A DNA stretch of 64,000 nucleotides from Streptomyces alboflavus (GCF_000716675.1 NZ_JNXT01000015.1:62001-126000); one strand, 5' to 3'; positions 32,663-41,804 are shown, counted from the stretch's first letter. Notes: generated from the letters alone by a model not told the origin. A program made the numbers and translations.

Positions 32663-34162
32663 GTGAACGGACAACCCAACACCCGCCTGTCGGATCTCTT
32701 CGGCCTGGCGGGTTGGTCCAAGGGTGAACTCGCCAGAATGGTGAACCGGCAGGCAGCAGCGATGGGTCATCCGCAGCTGGCCACCGACACCTCGCGGGTG
32801 CGGCGCTGGATCGACATGGGAGAGATCCCGCGCGATCCGGTACCCAGGGTCCTGGCTGTTCTGTTCACCGAGCGTCTCGGCCGTGTCGTGACCATCGAGG
32901 ACCTCGGTCTGGTCCGGCACGGGCGCGTAGGCAGACAGCGCGGCGACGGGAGCGTGGAATCCCCGGACGGCGTGCCGTGGGCGCCCGAGCGAACCGCCGC
33001 GGTCCTCACCGAATTCACGGGAATGGACCTCATGCTCAACCGACGCGGCTTGGTGGGCGCGGGTGCCGCGCTCGCCGCCGGCTCCGCACTCAGCAGCGCC
33101 ATGCACGACTGGCTGCACACCGATCCGACCCTGAAGGCCGACGCCCCCCGCACCGACGACCCCCTGCACGCCGACCCCGCCGGATTCGACCGCTACGAGG
33201 CCGCCCCCATCGGGTCACAGGAGATCGAGGCCCTCGAGCGCTCGGTCGAGGTGTTCCGCGCCTGGGACGCGTCCCGGGGCGGCGGCCTGCAGCGCAAGGC
33301 CGTGGTGGGGCAGCTGAACGAGGTGGGCGGCATGCTCGCCTACCGTCACCCCGACCATCTCCAGCGGCGCCTGTGGGGCGTCGCCGCCAACCTCGCCGTC
33401 CTCGCGGGCTGGATGTCCCACGACGTCGGCCTCGAACCCACCGCCCAGAAGTACTTCGTGATCGCCGCGCACGCGGCCCGCGAGGGCGGCGACCGGCCAC
33501 GCGCGGGCGAAGCCCTGTCCCGGGCCGCACGCCAGATGGTGCACCTGGGCAAGCCCGACGAGGCCCTGGACCTGATGAAGCTCGCCAAGTCCGGCTCGGG
33601 CGAGCAGACCCTGCCGCGCACCCAGGCGATGCTGCACACCATCGAGGCCTGGGCCCAGGCCTCGATGGGCAAGGGGCAGGCGATGCGGCGCACGCTCGGC
33701 CGGGCGGAGGACCTGTTCGTCTCCGACAAGGGCGACGTGCCACCGCCCAGCTGGATGCAGATGTTCGACGAGGCGGACCTGCACGGGATGCAGGCCCTGG
33801 CGTACCGCACCCTCGCCGAGCACGAGCCGGCCGCGGCGCAGCTCGCCCAGCGTCACGCCAAGGAGGCCATCGAGCTGCGCACCAAGGGCCGCGACCGCTC
33901 GACGATCTTCGACTACATCTCGCTGGCCTCGGCGTGCTTCATCGCCGACGACCCCGAGCAGGCCGACCGGTACGCGCGCCTGGCGCTGGTGTCGATGGGC
34001 GCCAACTCCTCGCACCGCACCTGGGACCGGCTGCGCGAGATGTACCGGCTCACCGGTCAGTACGCGGGCTATCCGAAGATCGAGGACCTGCGTGCGGAGA
34101 TCAAGCAGGCGCTGCCCAGGGCGGCGGGTCGGCCGGGGGGAGGCAAGTGGGTCCGGGCCTAG
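32663..34162 (+). CDS. NsdA-like pleiotropic regulator with TPR-type repeats
   Basis: A 499-residue protein. The N-terminal DNA-binding-like region ('WSKGELARMVNRQAAAMG', 'TSRVRRWIDMGEIPRDPVPR', 'FTERLGRVVTIEDLGLVRHG') closely resembles, from memory, the start of Streptomyces NsdA, a negative regulator of morphological differentiation and antibiotic production. An Ala-rich segment near 130-150 follows, then tetratricopeptide-like helices from about 180 ('EALSRAARQMVHLGKPDEAL', 'DPEQADRYARLALVSMG'). Many Streptomyces carry several paralogues, so it may be NsdA itself or a relative. The GTG start has a G-rich site upstream. It is divergent from a kinase-fold gene. Confidence 0.78.
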   Translation: MNGQPNTRLSDLFGLAGWSKGELARMVNRQAAAMGHPQLATDTSRVRRWIDMGEIPRDPVPRVLAVLFTERLGRVVTIEDLGLVRHGRVGRQRGDGSVESPDGVPWAPERTAAVLTEFTGMDLMLNRRGLVGAGAALAAGSALSSAMHDWLHTDPTLKADAPRTDDPLHADPAGFDRYEAAPIGSQEIEALERSVEVFRAWDASRGGGLQRKAVVGQLNEVGGMLAYRHPDHLQRRLWGVAANLAVLAGWMSHDVGLEPTAQKYFVIAAHAAREGGDRPRAGEALSRAARQMVHLGKPDEALDLMKLAKSGSGEQTLPRTQAMLHTIEAWAQASMGKGQAMRRTLGRAEDLFVSDKGDVPPPSWMQMFDEADLHGMQALAYRTLAEHEPAAAQLAQRHAKEAIELRTKGRDRSTIFDYISLASACFIADDPEQADRYARLALVSMGANSSHRTWDRLREMYRLTGQYAGYPKIEDLRAEIKQALPRAAGRPGGGKWVRA

Positions 34163-34337
34163 CGCCCGGCCGGCGCGGGGCCGGTGGGTACGGCGGTGAC
34201 GAAGTCGTGGCTAGGTCTTCGTCTTCGGCCGCACGGCCGGCCCGGTCCCCGGACCCGGCCACGAGCAGGCGAGCCCGGGCACGGACCGTCGGCCACCGGC
34301 CTCGGCCCAGACCACAAGCAGCGCTTGGCAACAGCGC

Positions 34338-35750
34338 CTAGGCCTCGACCTTGGCCACCAGCAGACAGGCGTCGTCCTCGCGCGGGGCCACGCCGAACTC
34401 CTCCACGGCGACCCGCACGCAGTCCTGTGCCACCTTCGCCTCGGCGAAGCGCGGTGCCAGGGCGAGCAGCCGGTGGGTCGCGGCCTCTCGGGAACGCCGC
34501 GGCACCAGGCCGTCGGTGTGCAGCAACAGCAGGTCGCCGGGGCGCAGTCGCTCCTGGGCCTGTTCGTAGGCGGCACCGGACGTCGCGCCGAGGAGCACGC
34601 CGTCCGGTGGTGTGAGCGCGCGCCCCGTCCCGCCGCGGAACAGCAGCGGGGCGGGGTGTCCCGCCTGCGCCCAGGTGAGGGTGTGCTCGTCGGCGTCGTA
34701 CAGACAGCAGACGGCGCTGCCGAGTGCGGGCTGCACGGACGCGTCGAGTAACTGGTTCAGCCAGCCCATCAGACGGCCCGGGTCGGCGCCGGCGACGGCC
34801 ATGCCGCGCAGGGCGCCGAGGAGCATCGCCATGCCGGAGGTGACCGTGACGCCGTGGCCGGTGAGGTCGCCGACGCTCAGCAGGGTGCGGCCGTCGGCCA
34901 GTTCGAGGGCGTCGTACCAGTCGCCGCCGATGAGGGCGGTCGAGGACGACGGGAGGTAGTGGGCGGCGAGGTCCAGGTTCGCGGAGCCGCCGTGCGGGAA
35001 GCGCAGGGAGCCGCGCCACGGCGGAAGGACGGCCTCCTGGAGTTCGACCGCGAGGCGGTGCTCGGTCTGCGCGATGTGGCGCTGGCGCTGCAGTGAGTCC
35101 CGGGTCTCGCGCACCACGCGCTGGCTGCGGCGCAGTTCGCTGACGTCTCTGAGGACCGCCCACATGGAGGCGGTGGAGCCGTCGGGGGCGAGCACGGGCT
35201 CGCCCATCATGTGCACCTGGCGCACGACGCCGTCGGGGCGGACGACGCGGAACTCGCCGTCGATCGGCTTGCCGTCGACCAGGCAGTCCGTGACCATCGC
35301 CGTCAGCATCGGCTGGTCGTCGGGGTGGACCAGGGAGGGCAGCTCGTCGAGGGAGAGGGGCGGCGCGGACGGGTCCCGGCCGAGGATCTGGAACAGCTCG
35401 CCGGACCAGGTGGCCTCGTCGGTGAGGAGGTTCCACTCGGCGCTGCCGACCCGGCTGAGCAGGGAGCCGTGCTGCGGCTCCGGCCGCGCGGGCCCGGTGT
35501 CCGGGGTGTGGGTGCGCGGCGGGCCGTCCCGCAGCTGGGCCAAGTGTCCGTGCAGGTCGTTGAGTTGATGCACCGCCAGCTCGCACAGGGCGCGCTGCCA
35601 GCGGCCCGTGGGGTCGCTGTGGTCGGCCACGGCTTCGCGGCGCACGGCGTCGACCTCGCCCCGCAGTCGGCGCGTCTGCGAGATGAGCGCGTCGACCGCG
35701 CCGTGCTCCTGCGGCCGGTCGGGGCGGTCCGCGAACACATGGGACGGCAT
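34338..35750 (-). CDS. PAS-domain SpoIIE-type protein serine/threonine phosphatase
   Basis: A 470-residue protein. A helical N-terminal region (about 15-70) is followed by a PAS sensor domain (about 100-215, 'ELFQILGRDPSAPPLSLDEL', 'GEFRVVRPDGVVRQVHMMGE') and a PP2C/SpoIIE domain (about 240-470, 'STALIGGDWYDALELADGRT', 'VGDLTGHGV', 'LLLLHTDGLVPRRS', 'REDDACLLVAKVE') with the metal-binding aspartates. Such phosphatases dephosphorylate anti-anti-sigma factors in partner-switching control of sigma factors. ATG 35750 has GGAG seven bases upstream; ATG 35807 is an alternative adding 19 residues. No partner gene is adjacent. Confidence 0.85.
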   Translation of the reverse strand: MPSHVFADRPDRPQEHGAVDALISQTRRLRGEVDAVRREAVADHSDPTGRWQRALCELAVHQLNDLHGHLAQLRDGPPRTHTPDTGPARPEPQHGSLLSRVGSAEWNLLTDEATWSGELFQILGRDPSAPPLSLDELPSLVHPDDQPMLTAMVTDCLVDGKPIDGEFRVVRPDGVVRQVHMMGEPVLAPDGSTASMWAVLRDVSELRRSQRVVRETRDSLQRQRHIAQTEHRLAVELQEAVLPPWRGSLRFPHGGSANLDLAAHYLPSSSTALIGGDWYDALELADGRTLLSVGDLTGHGVTVTSGMAMLLGALRGMAVAGADPGRLMGWLNQLLDASVQPALGSAVCCLYDADEHTLTWAQAGHPAPLLFRGGTGRALTPPDGVLLGATSGAAYEQAQERLRPGDLLLLHTDGLVPRRSREAATHRLLALAPRFAEAKVAQDCVRVAVEEFGVAPREDDACLLVAKVEA

Positions 35751-36201
35751 GGGGTGCTCCGTTGACGATGCGGTGCGACCGGGGTTGCTGTGGGGATCGC
35801 CGGTCATGGCTCCTCGACCGGTAGCGGTGTGGCGTTCGTACTGGCCTTCGTGCGTCGGGTACGTGACGTACGCGCGTGACGGGGGTGACGTGCGTGCCGG
35901 GTTCCGTACTGACTTCAGTGACAACTCTTCGACCGGTAACGACTCTGGCACAGCGCGCCCACGCTCGTAAGGGATTTGGCAACACCCGATGCGGTGGTGC
36001 TTCTGGCATATGTCGCTGTCCTTGCGATGGCAGCACCTGACATGCGGGCCTGGTCGTCGCCTGTCGGGACGCCCGCCGGGTCCTGTTGACCTCAAGTCCA
36101 CTTGAGGTTGTTGAGTTGCTTCTGGCGGCGAGAACGTCGCCCCGGAGGGATCCGGTGACGAGCATCCGGTCGGTCGGACCGGGTGAGGAGAGGGCGCGGT
36201 C
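35751..36201. other. Non-coding divergent region between SpoIIE phosphatase and SoxR-box gene
   Basis: About 450 bases without a convincing gene. The left part may encode 19 more residues of the phosphatase if its upstream ATG is used. The region is less GC-rich than the surrounding genes. Its only recognised element is the SoxR-type promoter at 36086-36116. Nothing else was identified. Confidence 0.5.
36086..36116 (+). promoter_or_regulatory. SoxR box within a 19-bp-spacer promoter
   Basis: ACCTCAAGTCCACTTGAGGT (36089-36108) is a perfect 9-bp-arm palindrome almost identical to the SoxR operator (CCTCAAGTTAACTTGAGG). It sits between a -35 TTGACC (36086-36091) and a -10-like TTGAGT (36111-36116), separated by exactly 19 bases. 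That is the elongated spacing that MerR-family activators such as SoxR require. It points to the gene at 36202, with a leader of about 80 bases. Confidence 0.75.
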
Positions 36202-36636
36202 ATGACGAACGAGATCCTTGTGGTGGGGGCCATTCCGGCGCGGACCCAGGCGGCGGTGACGGCAGTGGTGAAGGATCTGGAGCAGGCCTTCAACGCCCAT
36301 GACCCCGTCGCCCTGAGCGAGCAGTTCGCCCGGGAGACGTCCTGGACCAACGCGGTGGGCACGCGCCTCGACGGCCGCGCGGCCATCGCCGAGTTCAGCG
36401 GTCCCGCGATGAAGGGCTTCCTGCGCGACTCCTACGCCCGCTACGACGTCGTCAAGCTCCTGGAGATCACGCCCGAGGTGATCGGCGTGAACGTGCGGCA
36501 GACCCCCACGGACAGCTCCGGGAACCCGGTCGCGGGCCCTCACGGAGTGACGACCTACGTGATCGCGCGGCAGCAGGAGGGCTGGAAGATCGTCGTCGGC
36601 CAGAACCTCCCGGTGGACGCCCCGCCCGCCGCCTGA
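36202..36636 (+). CDS. SgcJ/EcaC-type NTF2-like protein, predicted SoxR target
   Basis: A 144-residue protein of the SnoaL-like SgcJ/EcaC group: 'VVKDLEQAFNAHDPVALSEQ', 'NAVGTRLDGRAAIAEF', 'VTTYVIARQQEGWKIVVGQN'. The cone-shaped fold binds small hydrophobic molecules; family members occur in enediyne and other pathways and as stand-alone stress genes. GGAGAGGG precedes the ATG by about seven bases. A SoxR-type promoter lies upstream, so expression should rise with redox-cycling compounds. It is convergent with the response regulator and separated by a shared terminator. The biochemical activity is unknown. Confidence 0.8.
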   Translation: MTNEILVVGAIPARTQAAVTAVVKDLEQAFNAHDPVALSEQFARETSWTNAVGTRLDGRAAIAEFSGPAMKGFLRDSYARYDVVKLLEITPEVIGVNVRQTPTDSSGNPVAGPHGVTTYVIARQQEGWKIVVGQNLPVDAPPAA

Positions 36637-36650
36637 GCCGGACGTCCGCG

Positions 36651-36683
36651 GGCCGGGACACCGACGGGGGTGGTGTCCCGGCC
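36651..36683. terminator. Bidirectional terminator
   Basis: A perfect 12-bp stem (36651-36662 with 36672-36683) with a nine-base loop lies between convergent genes ending at 36636 and 36711. Confidence 0.7.
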
Positions 36684-36710
36684 GTCCGCGGGGCCCGGCG
36701 CCCGGCCCCG

Positions 36711-37355
36711 TCAGCCGTGCAGGTAGCGCAGCACCGCGAGGACCCGCCGGTTGGCGTCGTGCGACGCGGGCAGGCCCAACTTGTCGAAGACCGCGGCCAC
36801 GTGCTTCTCGACCGTGCCCGCCGAGACCACGAGGGTCTGGGCGATGGCGGCGTTCGAGCGGCCCTCGGCCATCAGCGAGAGGACCTGCCGCTCGCGGGGG
36901 GTGAGCGGCGCGAGCTCCGCCGCGTGCCGGCTCGCGCCCGCGAGCTGGGTGACGACCTCCGGGTCGAGCGCGGTGCCGCCGCCGGCCACCCGGGCCAGCG
37001 CGTCGGTGAACTCGGCGATGTTGGCTACCCGGTCCTTGAGCAGATAGCCGACGCCCGCCGACCCGGCCGCGAGCAGCCGCGTGGCGTACTTCGTCTCGAC
37101 GTACTGGGAGAACAGGAGCACGCCGGTGCCCGGGTGGTCGCGCCGGATGTCGATGGCGGCGCGCAGGCCCTCGTCGGTGTGCGACGGCGGCATCCGGATG
37201 TCGACGACCGTGACGTCCGGGCGGTGTTCGGCGACGGCGGCCCGCAGCGCGTCGGCGTCGCCGACGGCCGCGCACACCTCATGGCCGCGCTCCACCAGCA
37301 TCTGAGCCAGCAGTTCCCGCAGGACGGCGGCATCCTCGGCGATCACGACACGCAT
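36711..37355 (-). CDS. NarL/LuxR-family response regulator
   Basis: A 214-residue two-component regulator. The receiver domain has the acidic pair E7/D8, phospho-acceptor D52 ('TVVDIRMPP') and Lys in 'YLLKDR'. The C-terminal LuxR helix-turn-helix is 'LTPRERQVLSLMAEGRSNAA' with 'VSAGTVEKHVAAVFDKLGL'. It is the last gene of a four-gene unit (ABC ATPase, permease, histidine kinase, regulator) and starts 13 bases after the kinase stop. By analogy the pair probably senses a membrane-active compound or lipid and controls the ABC exporter. Confidence 0.92.
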   Translation of the reverse strand: MRVVIAEDAAVLRELLAQMLVERGHEVCAAVGDADALRAAVAEHRPDVTVVDIRMPPSHTDEGLRAAIDIRRDHPGTGVLLFSQYVETKYATRLLAAGSAGVGYLLKDRVANIAEFTDALARVAGGGTALDPEVVTQLAGASRHAAELAPLTPRERQVLSLMAEGRSNAAIAQTLVVSAGTVEKHVAAVFDKLGLPASHDANRRVLAVLRYLHG

Positions 37356-37367
37356 GTCGAAATGATC

Positions 37368-38786
37368 TCACGCGTGCGGCGGCAGCTCGACGACGACCGT
37401 CGTCGGCCCGCCTTCGGGGCTGTCCACGCGCAGGCTCCCGTCGACCGTGCGCACCCGCTGCGTCAGCCCCGTCAGGCCGCTGCCCGCGCCGACGGCGGCG
37501 CCCCCGCGCCCGTCGTCGGTCACGCTCAGCCGCAGCACGCCGCCGGCGCTCGCGCCGTCGTCGGCCGCGCTCTGCGTGACGGTGATCACGACCTGCGACG
37601 CGCCGCTGTGCTTGATGACGTTCGTGAGGAGTTCGGCCGCGCAGAAGTACGCGATGGTCTCGATGGCGGGGGTCGGGCGCCGGGGGACGTCCGTGGTCAG
37701 GTCGACGGGCACGGTGCTGCGGGCGGCGAGGGTGGCGAGGGCGTCGGGCAGGCCGTCGTCGAGGACCGGGGGGTGGATGCCCCGGGCAAGGTCGCGCAGT
37801 TCGGTGAGGGCTTCGGTGGCGTTGCGGTGCGCGCCGTCGACGAGTTGGCGTACGCGGTCGAGGTCGACGGGCTCGTCACGGCTCCCGCCGTCCGGCGCGC
37901 CGAGGCGTTCCTTGATCATGTCCAGGCCCATGGCCACCGCCACGAGCCGTACCTGCGCGCCGTCGTGCAGATCGCGCTCGACCCGGCGGAGGAGCGCCAC
38001 CGAGTCGTCCACCGCGAGCGCCCGGGTCTCCTCCAGGTCCCGTACGCGCGCCGCCAGGCGGTTCGGCCCGAGCAGGGTGCGCAGCAGCCGCCGGTCGGCC
38101 TCCACGACGAGCCGCGTCGTCCACGGCGCGAGCAGCAGCAGCGCGAGGCCGAGCGGAACCGCCACGAACGTACCGGCGAGGCTGTGCACCTCGAAGCCGC
38201 CGATCGGGACGGGCGTGAGGACGGGCATGCCGCCCCCTTCGGCGGGCGCCTCCTGCTGCCCGAACACGCCCCACCGCAGCGGCGCCGTGAGATTGATCAG
38301 GCCCGTGACCCAGAAGAGCACCGCGTACATGCCGAGGGCGCCCACCGGCAGTTTCACCAGGACGTACCAGACGGCCCGCCAGCCCGCGACGTCCCGCAGC
38401 CGCGCGTCGAGGCGGCCGAACACCCCGGAGCCGGGGCGCGGCGGCACCGGAGCCGGCACCCGCTCTCCCAACAGCCCCGACGCGAGCCCCCGGTTCAGCC
38501 CGCCGAGCCCGCGCGCCAGCCACAGGCACCCCACCAGGACCAGCACGCCGATCACCGCGCCCACCAGAGACACCGTCAGACCCGCGCCCAGCGCGAGGAG
38601 CACGAGCAGCACGACACCGCCCGCCAGACTCAGCGGGAACGCCAGCAGGCAGTACGCCGCCTCGGCCCAGGCGCGACGGGTGAGCGGGGCGCGCAGGACC
38701 GTGGCGACGCGCGCCCCGAGCGCGCCGGGTGCGGGGTGCGGGGTGGTGGGCCGGGCGGTACGTGAGGAGTCGTGCATGGTGATCAT
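37368..38786 (-). CDS. Sensor histidine kinase (HisKA_3 type)
   Basis: A 472-residue kinase. Hydrophobic spans are at about 45-95, 140-170 and 205-222. The dimerisation/phospho-acceptor box is 'RRVERDLHDGAQVRLVA' (H274), then an N-box 'AAELLTNVIKHSGA' and a G-box 'VTDDGRGG'. This is the NarX/DesK-like class that partners with LuxR-type regulators. ATG 38786 or ATG 38777 are both possible starts, each with a weak site. It lies seven bases beyond the ABC permease stop and just before its cognate regulator. Confidence 0.9.
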   Translation of the reverse strand: MITMHDSSRTARPTTPHPAPGALGARVATVLRAPLTRRAWAEAAYCLLAFPLSLAGGVVLLVLLALGAGLTVSLVGAVIGVLVLVGCLWLARGLGGLNRGLASGLLGERVPAPVPPRPGSGVFGRLDARLRDVAGWRAVWYVLVKLPVGALGMYAVLFWVTGLINLTAPLRWGVFGQQEAPAEGGGMPVLTPVPIGGFEVHSLAGTFVAVPLGLALLLLAPWTTRLVVEADRRLLRTLLGPNRLAARVRDLEETRALAVDDSVALLRRVERDLHDGAQVRLVAVAMGLDMIKERLGAPDGGSRDEPVDLDRVRQLVDGAHRNATEALTELRDLARGIHPPVLDDGLPDALATLAARSTVPVDLTTDVPRRPTPAIETIAYFCAAELLTNVIKHSGASQVVITVTQSAADDGASAGGVLRLSVTDDGRGGAAVGAGSGLTGLTQRVRTVDGSLRVDSPEGGPTTVVVELPPHA

Positions 38787-38793
38787 TTTCCAG

Positions 38794-39579
38794 TCAGGCG
38801 TCGCGGTGGGCCAACAGCCGGGCGCCCGCGCCGAGGGTGACGGCCACGTACAGGCACAGCACGGCGAAGCCGGTCCAGGGCGTGAGCATGTCGGCGACGG
38901 GCTTGGCGACGGCCAGGGAGTTCCCGGCGATCATCGTCGGGAAGAACTTCGCGACGGTCGGGCCCGAGAGGCCGCCGATGACCGCGGGCAGCACGAAGGT
39001 GACGCCGACGAGCGCGGCGATGGCGCTCGCGGTGTGCCGGGTCAGGGCGCCGATGCCGATGCCGAGCAGCCCGACGAGGCTCAGGTAGGCGCCGGCGAGC
39101 AGCACCGCCCGCAGCACGCCCGGGTCGCCGATGCCGGGGCGCGGCACGCCGTCGGCGAGGGCCGCGCGGCCCGCGAAGAACGTCACGAGGGCGACCGCCT
39201 CGCCCACGACCAGCGTGACGGTGCCGTACACGGCCGCCTTGGCCGCGAGCATCGTGCGCCGGTCGGGGACGGCGGCGAGCGTGGAGCGGATGGAGCCGCA
39301 GGAGTACTCCCCGGTGACGACGAGGACACCGAGCACGCCGACGACCAACTGGCCGAGCGCGACGCCCGCGAGCACGTTGTTCGTCGGGTCGAACACGGCG
39401 GCCTTGGCGGGCGACGGCGCCTTGGTGTGCGCCATCGTGACGACTCCGACGGCGACCATGCCCGCGACGGTGAGCAGCAGCGCCCACGCCGTGGAACGCA
39501 GACTGCGGAGCTTGATCCACTCCATGCGGGCCGCGCGCGCGAAGGGGGTCGAGTGCACGGTGGGGACGAGGGCGGTCAT
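38794..39579 (-). CDS. ABC transporter permease (ABC-2 type)
   Basis: A 261-residue membrane protein with six predicted spans, starting with the cytoplasmic 'RAARMEWIKLRSLRSTAWAL' typical of ABC-2 permeases paired with a single ATPase. The conserved 'VLVVTGEYSCGSIRSTLAAV' region is clear. Its ATG overlaps the ATPase stop (ATGA), so the two are coupled. Such half-exporters often move antibiotics, lantibiotics or lipids. Proximity to a two-component system suggests a detoxification module. Confidence 0.88.
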   Translation of the reverse strand: MTALVPTVHSTPFARAARMEWIKLRSLRSTAWALLLTVAGMVAVGVVTMAHTKAPSPAKAAVFDPTNNVLAGVALGQLVVGVLGVLVVTGEYSCGSIRSTLAAVPDRRTMLAAKAAVYGTVTLVVGEAVALVTFFAGRAALADGVPRPGIGDPGVLRAVLLAGAYLSLVGLLGIGIGALTRHTASAIAALVGVTFVLPAVIGGLSGPTVAKFFPTMIAGNSLAVAKPVADMLTPWTGFAVLCLYVAVTLGAGARLLAHRDA

Positions 39580-40352
39580 TGGGGGTTCCTCCCGGGCTCG
39601 ATGTGGGACGCGTTCTCGTGGCGGGCGGTGGGGTGGGCCGTGCCCTGGTACGCGGACGCGGATTCCGTCAGGGCGAAGAACGCCTCCTCCAGCGACCGCC
39701 CGCGCCCGGTCAGCTCCCGCACGGACGTGTCCGCGAGCAGCCGCCCCTGCCCGATCACCACCAAGTGGTCCGCGGTGAGCGCCATCTCGCTGATGAGGTG
39801 GCTGGAGAGCAGCACCGTGCGGCCCTCCGCGGCGAGCGACCGCATCAGGTCCCGGATCCAGCGCACGCCCTCCGGGTCGAGCCCGTTCACCGGCTCGTCG
39901 AACAGCAGCACCCCGGGGTCGCCGAGCAGCGCGGCCGCGATCCCGAGCCGCTGCGCCATGCCGAGCGAGTACGTTCCGGCGCGGCGCCCGGCGACGTCGC
40001 TCAGGCCAACGGTGGCGAGGACCTCGTCGACGCGCGCGGCCGGGAGGTCAGCCGCCGCGGCCAGGGCGGCCAGGTGCGCCCGCGCGCTGCGCCCCGGGTG
40101 GAACGTGCGCGCTTCGAGGAGCGCGCCCACCTCGCACAGGGGCCGCCGCAGTCCGGCGTAGGGGCGGCCCGCGATCAGCGCGTGTCCGGCGTCGGGGCGG
40201 TCGAGCCCCATGATCATGCGCATGGTGGTCGACTTGCCCGAACCGTTCGGGCCGAGGAAGCCCGTCACGGCGCCGGGTGTCACGTCGAAACGCAAGCCGT
40301 CGACGGCGGTGTTCGGCCCGTACCGCTTGGTCAGGCCCTTGACCTCGATCAT
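39576..40352 (-). CDS. ABC transporter ATP-binding protein
   Basis: A 258-residue ATPase with Walker A GPNGSGKST, a degenerate signature 'YSLGMAQRLGIAAALLG' (LGMAQ), Walker B 'VLLFDEPVNGLDPEG' and H-loop 'LLSSHLISEM'. It resembles the DrrA/bacitracin-export group. ATG 40352 has AGGAG five bases upstream; a GTG one codon earlier also exists. It is the first gene of the leftward operon with permease, histidine kinase and response regulator. Confidence 0.92.
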   Translation of the reverse strand: MIEVKGLTKRYGPNTAVDGLRFDVTPGAVTGFLGPNGSGKSTTMRMIMGLDRPDAGHALIAGRPYAGLRRPLCEVGALLEARTFHPGRSARAHLAALAAAADLPAARVDEVLATVGLSDVAGRRAGTYSLGMAQRLGIAAALLGDPGVLLFDEPVNGLDPEGVRWIRDLMRSLAAEGRTVLLSSHLISEMALTADHLVVIGQGRLLADTSVRELTGRGRSLEEAFFALTESASAYQGTAHPTARHENASHIEPGRNPQ

Positions 40353-40442
40353 CACTGCTCCTGCCGGGAACCTGGCGTTGTCATGTCGCTCACGCTAGGT
40401 CTGGGGCAGGCACCGCCGTAACGCGGCTTTCCTCCGACTGAG

Positions 40443-40460
40443 CTGGGGGTTTTCCCCCAG
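40443..40460 (-). terminator. Terminator after MFS transporter
   Basis: A 7-bp stem CTGGGGG/CCCCCAG with a four-base loop lies 22 bases after the MFS stop at 40482. On the minus strand the loop is AAAA. Confidence 0.55.
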
Positions 40461-40481
40461 GGGCGGGGCGTCGGCGTTGCC

Positions 40482-41804
40482 TCAGCCGGGGCTGTGGACG
40501 CGCATGCGGTCGGACCAGCGCACGACGAGCGGTACGAACTGGCCGACGACCAGGAGGAGGGCTCCCACGACGAGCCAGCCCGGCTCGCCCCAGCCGAGGC
40601 AGAGCACGCCGAGCAGGGGCGGCCCGACCGCGTTGGACAGGCCCTGGCCGATGGCGAACAGACCCGAGTACTGGCCCTGCGCGTGCTCCGGGGCGAGGCC
40701 GAAGGACAGCTCGAACGAGGCGGCGGCGTGCCACAGTTCGCCCATGGTGTGGACGACCACGCCGAGCACGATGACGACCACGGCGACCCAGCCGGGCGCG
40801 CCGCCCGCCGCCGCGATGAGGGCGGTGGCGAGCAGGAACGCCACCCCGGCGCGGCGCGCCACCCGCCCGGCCGACGCGTTGCTGACCACGCCACGGCTGA
40901 CCCGTACCTGCAGGCAGACCACGAGGGCGGTGTTGACCGCGACGCTCGCGCCGACGAACCAGCGCGGCGCGTCGGTGTGCCCGATGATCCACAGCGGCAG
41001 GGCGAAGATCAGCACCTGGTTCTGGATGGTCATGATGCCGTCCAGGGCGGTGAGCGTCACGTACGGCTTGTCCTTGAGGGCAGGCCAGCGGCTGCCTTCC
41101 GGCGGGACGGGTTTGGGTGCCACGGACGGAATGCGGGAGGCGACGGCCGCGGAGAGCAGGAACATGACGGCGGTGCCGAGGATGAGACTCACGTACGCGG
41201 TCCTGGTGTCCACCTGGACGGCGACGCCGGCCGCGAGGGCTCCGCAGCCGACGGCGATGTTGTTGAGGGCGCGCAGGTAGGAGCGGTAGCGGGTGGGGTT
41301 CGGGGCGCCGAGGGTGCGGGTCAGCGGGCCGCGGGCGGCCGTACCGGCCGAGGTGGCGAGTTCGACCACGCACACGCACGCGACCAGGGAGATGAAGGAC
41401 TGCACGAACACCAGTCCCGCCACGGCGAGGGCCTGCACGACGACCGCGAGCCGGAAGACCTCGCGCGGGCCGCGCCGGTCGGCCAGGCGGCCCACGGGGA
41501 TGCCGGCGGCGAGCCCGATCAGCGCGGCGGCGCCGAGGGCCAGTCCGACCTGGGAGACCGGGAGGCCCACGGAGCGGGTGAAGAACAGTGCGGCCCCGGC
41601 GATGAAGAGGCCCTTGCCTATCTGGTTGACGAAGGTCGCGGCGGCGAAGACGCGTTTGGGGCTCGTCTCGGGGATGAGGCCGCGGGCCACCAGCCAGGCC
41701 GCCGGCCCTCCTCCCCTGTCCTCCGCGGCCGCCGTCTCGGCCCCTTCGCTGTGCTCGGGTTGCCTGCTGGTGTCCAACTGGCTGTCCTTCCGGATCAAGG
41801 GCAT
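40482..41804 (-). CDS. MFS transporter (12-span), HxlR-linked
   Basis: A 440-residue major facilitator. The N-terminal half has 'NQIGKGLFIAGAALFFTRSV' and the loop 2-3 motif 'GIPVGRLADRRGPREVF' (the GxLaDrxGrkxx motif), and about 12 spans are seen. It is probably a proton-driven efflux pump for a small molecule. The ribosome-binding site is weak (GGAA). It is divergent from an HxlR-family regulator, with a palindromic operator between them, so it is likely induced by the compound that the regulator senses. Confidence 0.85.
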   Translation of the reverse strand: MPLIRKDSQLDTSRQPEHSEGAETAAAEDRGGGPAAWLVARGLIPETSPKRVFAAATFVNQIGKGLFIAGAALFFTRSVGLPVSQVGLALGAAALIGLAAGIPVGRLADRRGPREVFRLAVVVQALAVAGLVFVQSFISLVACVCVVELATSAGTAARGPLTRTLGAPNPTRYRSYLRALNNIAVGCGALAAGVAVQVDTRTAYVSLILGTAVMFLLSAAVASRIPSVAPKPVPPEGSRWPALKDKPYVTLTALDGIMTIQNQVLIFALPLWIIGHTDAPRWFVGASVAVNTALVVCLQVRVSRGVVSNASAGRVARRAGVAFLLATALIAAAGGAPGWVAVVVIVLGVVVHTMGELWHAAASFELSFGLAPEHAQGQYSGLFAIGQGLSNAVGPPLLGVLCLGWGEPGWLVVGALLLVVGQFVPLVVRWSDRMRVHSPG

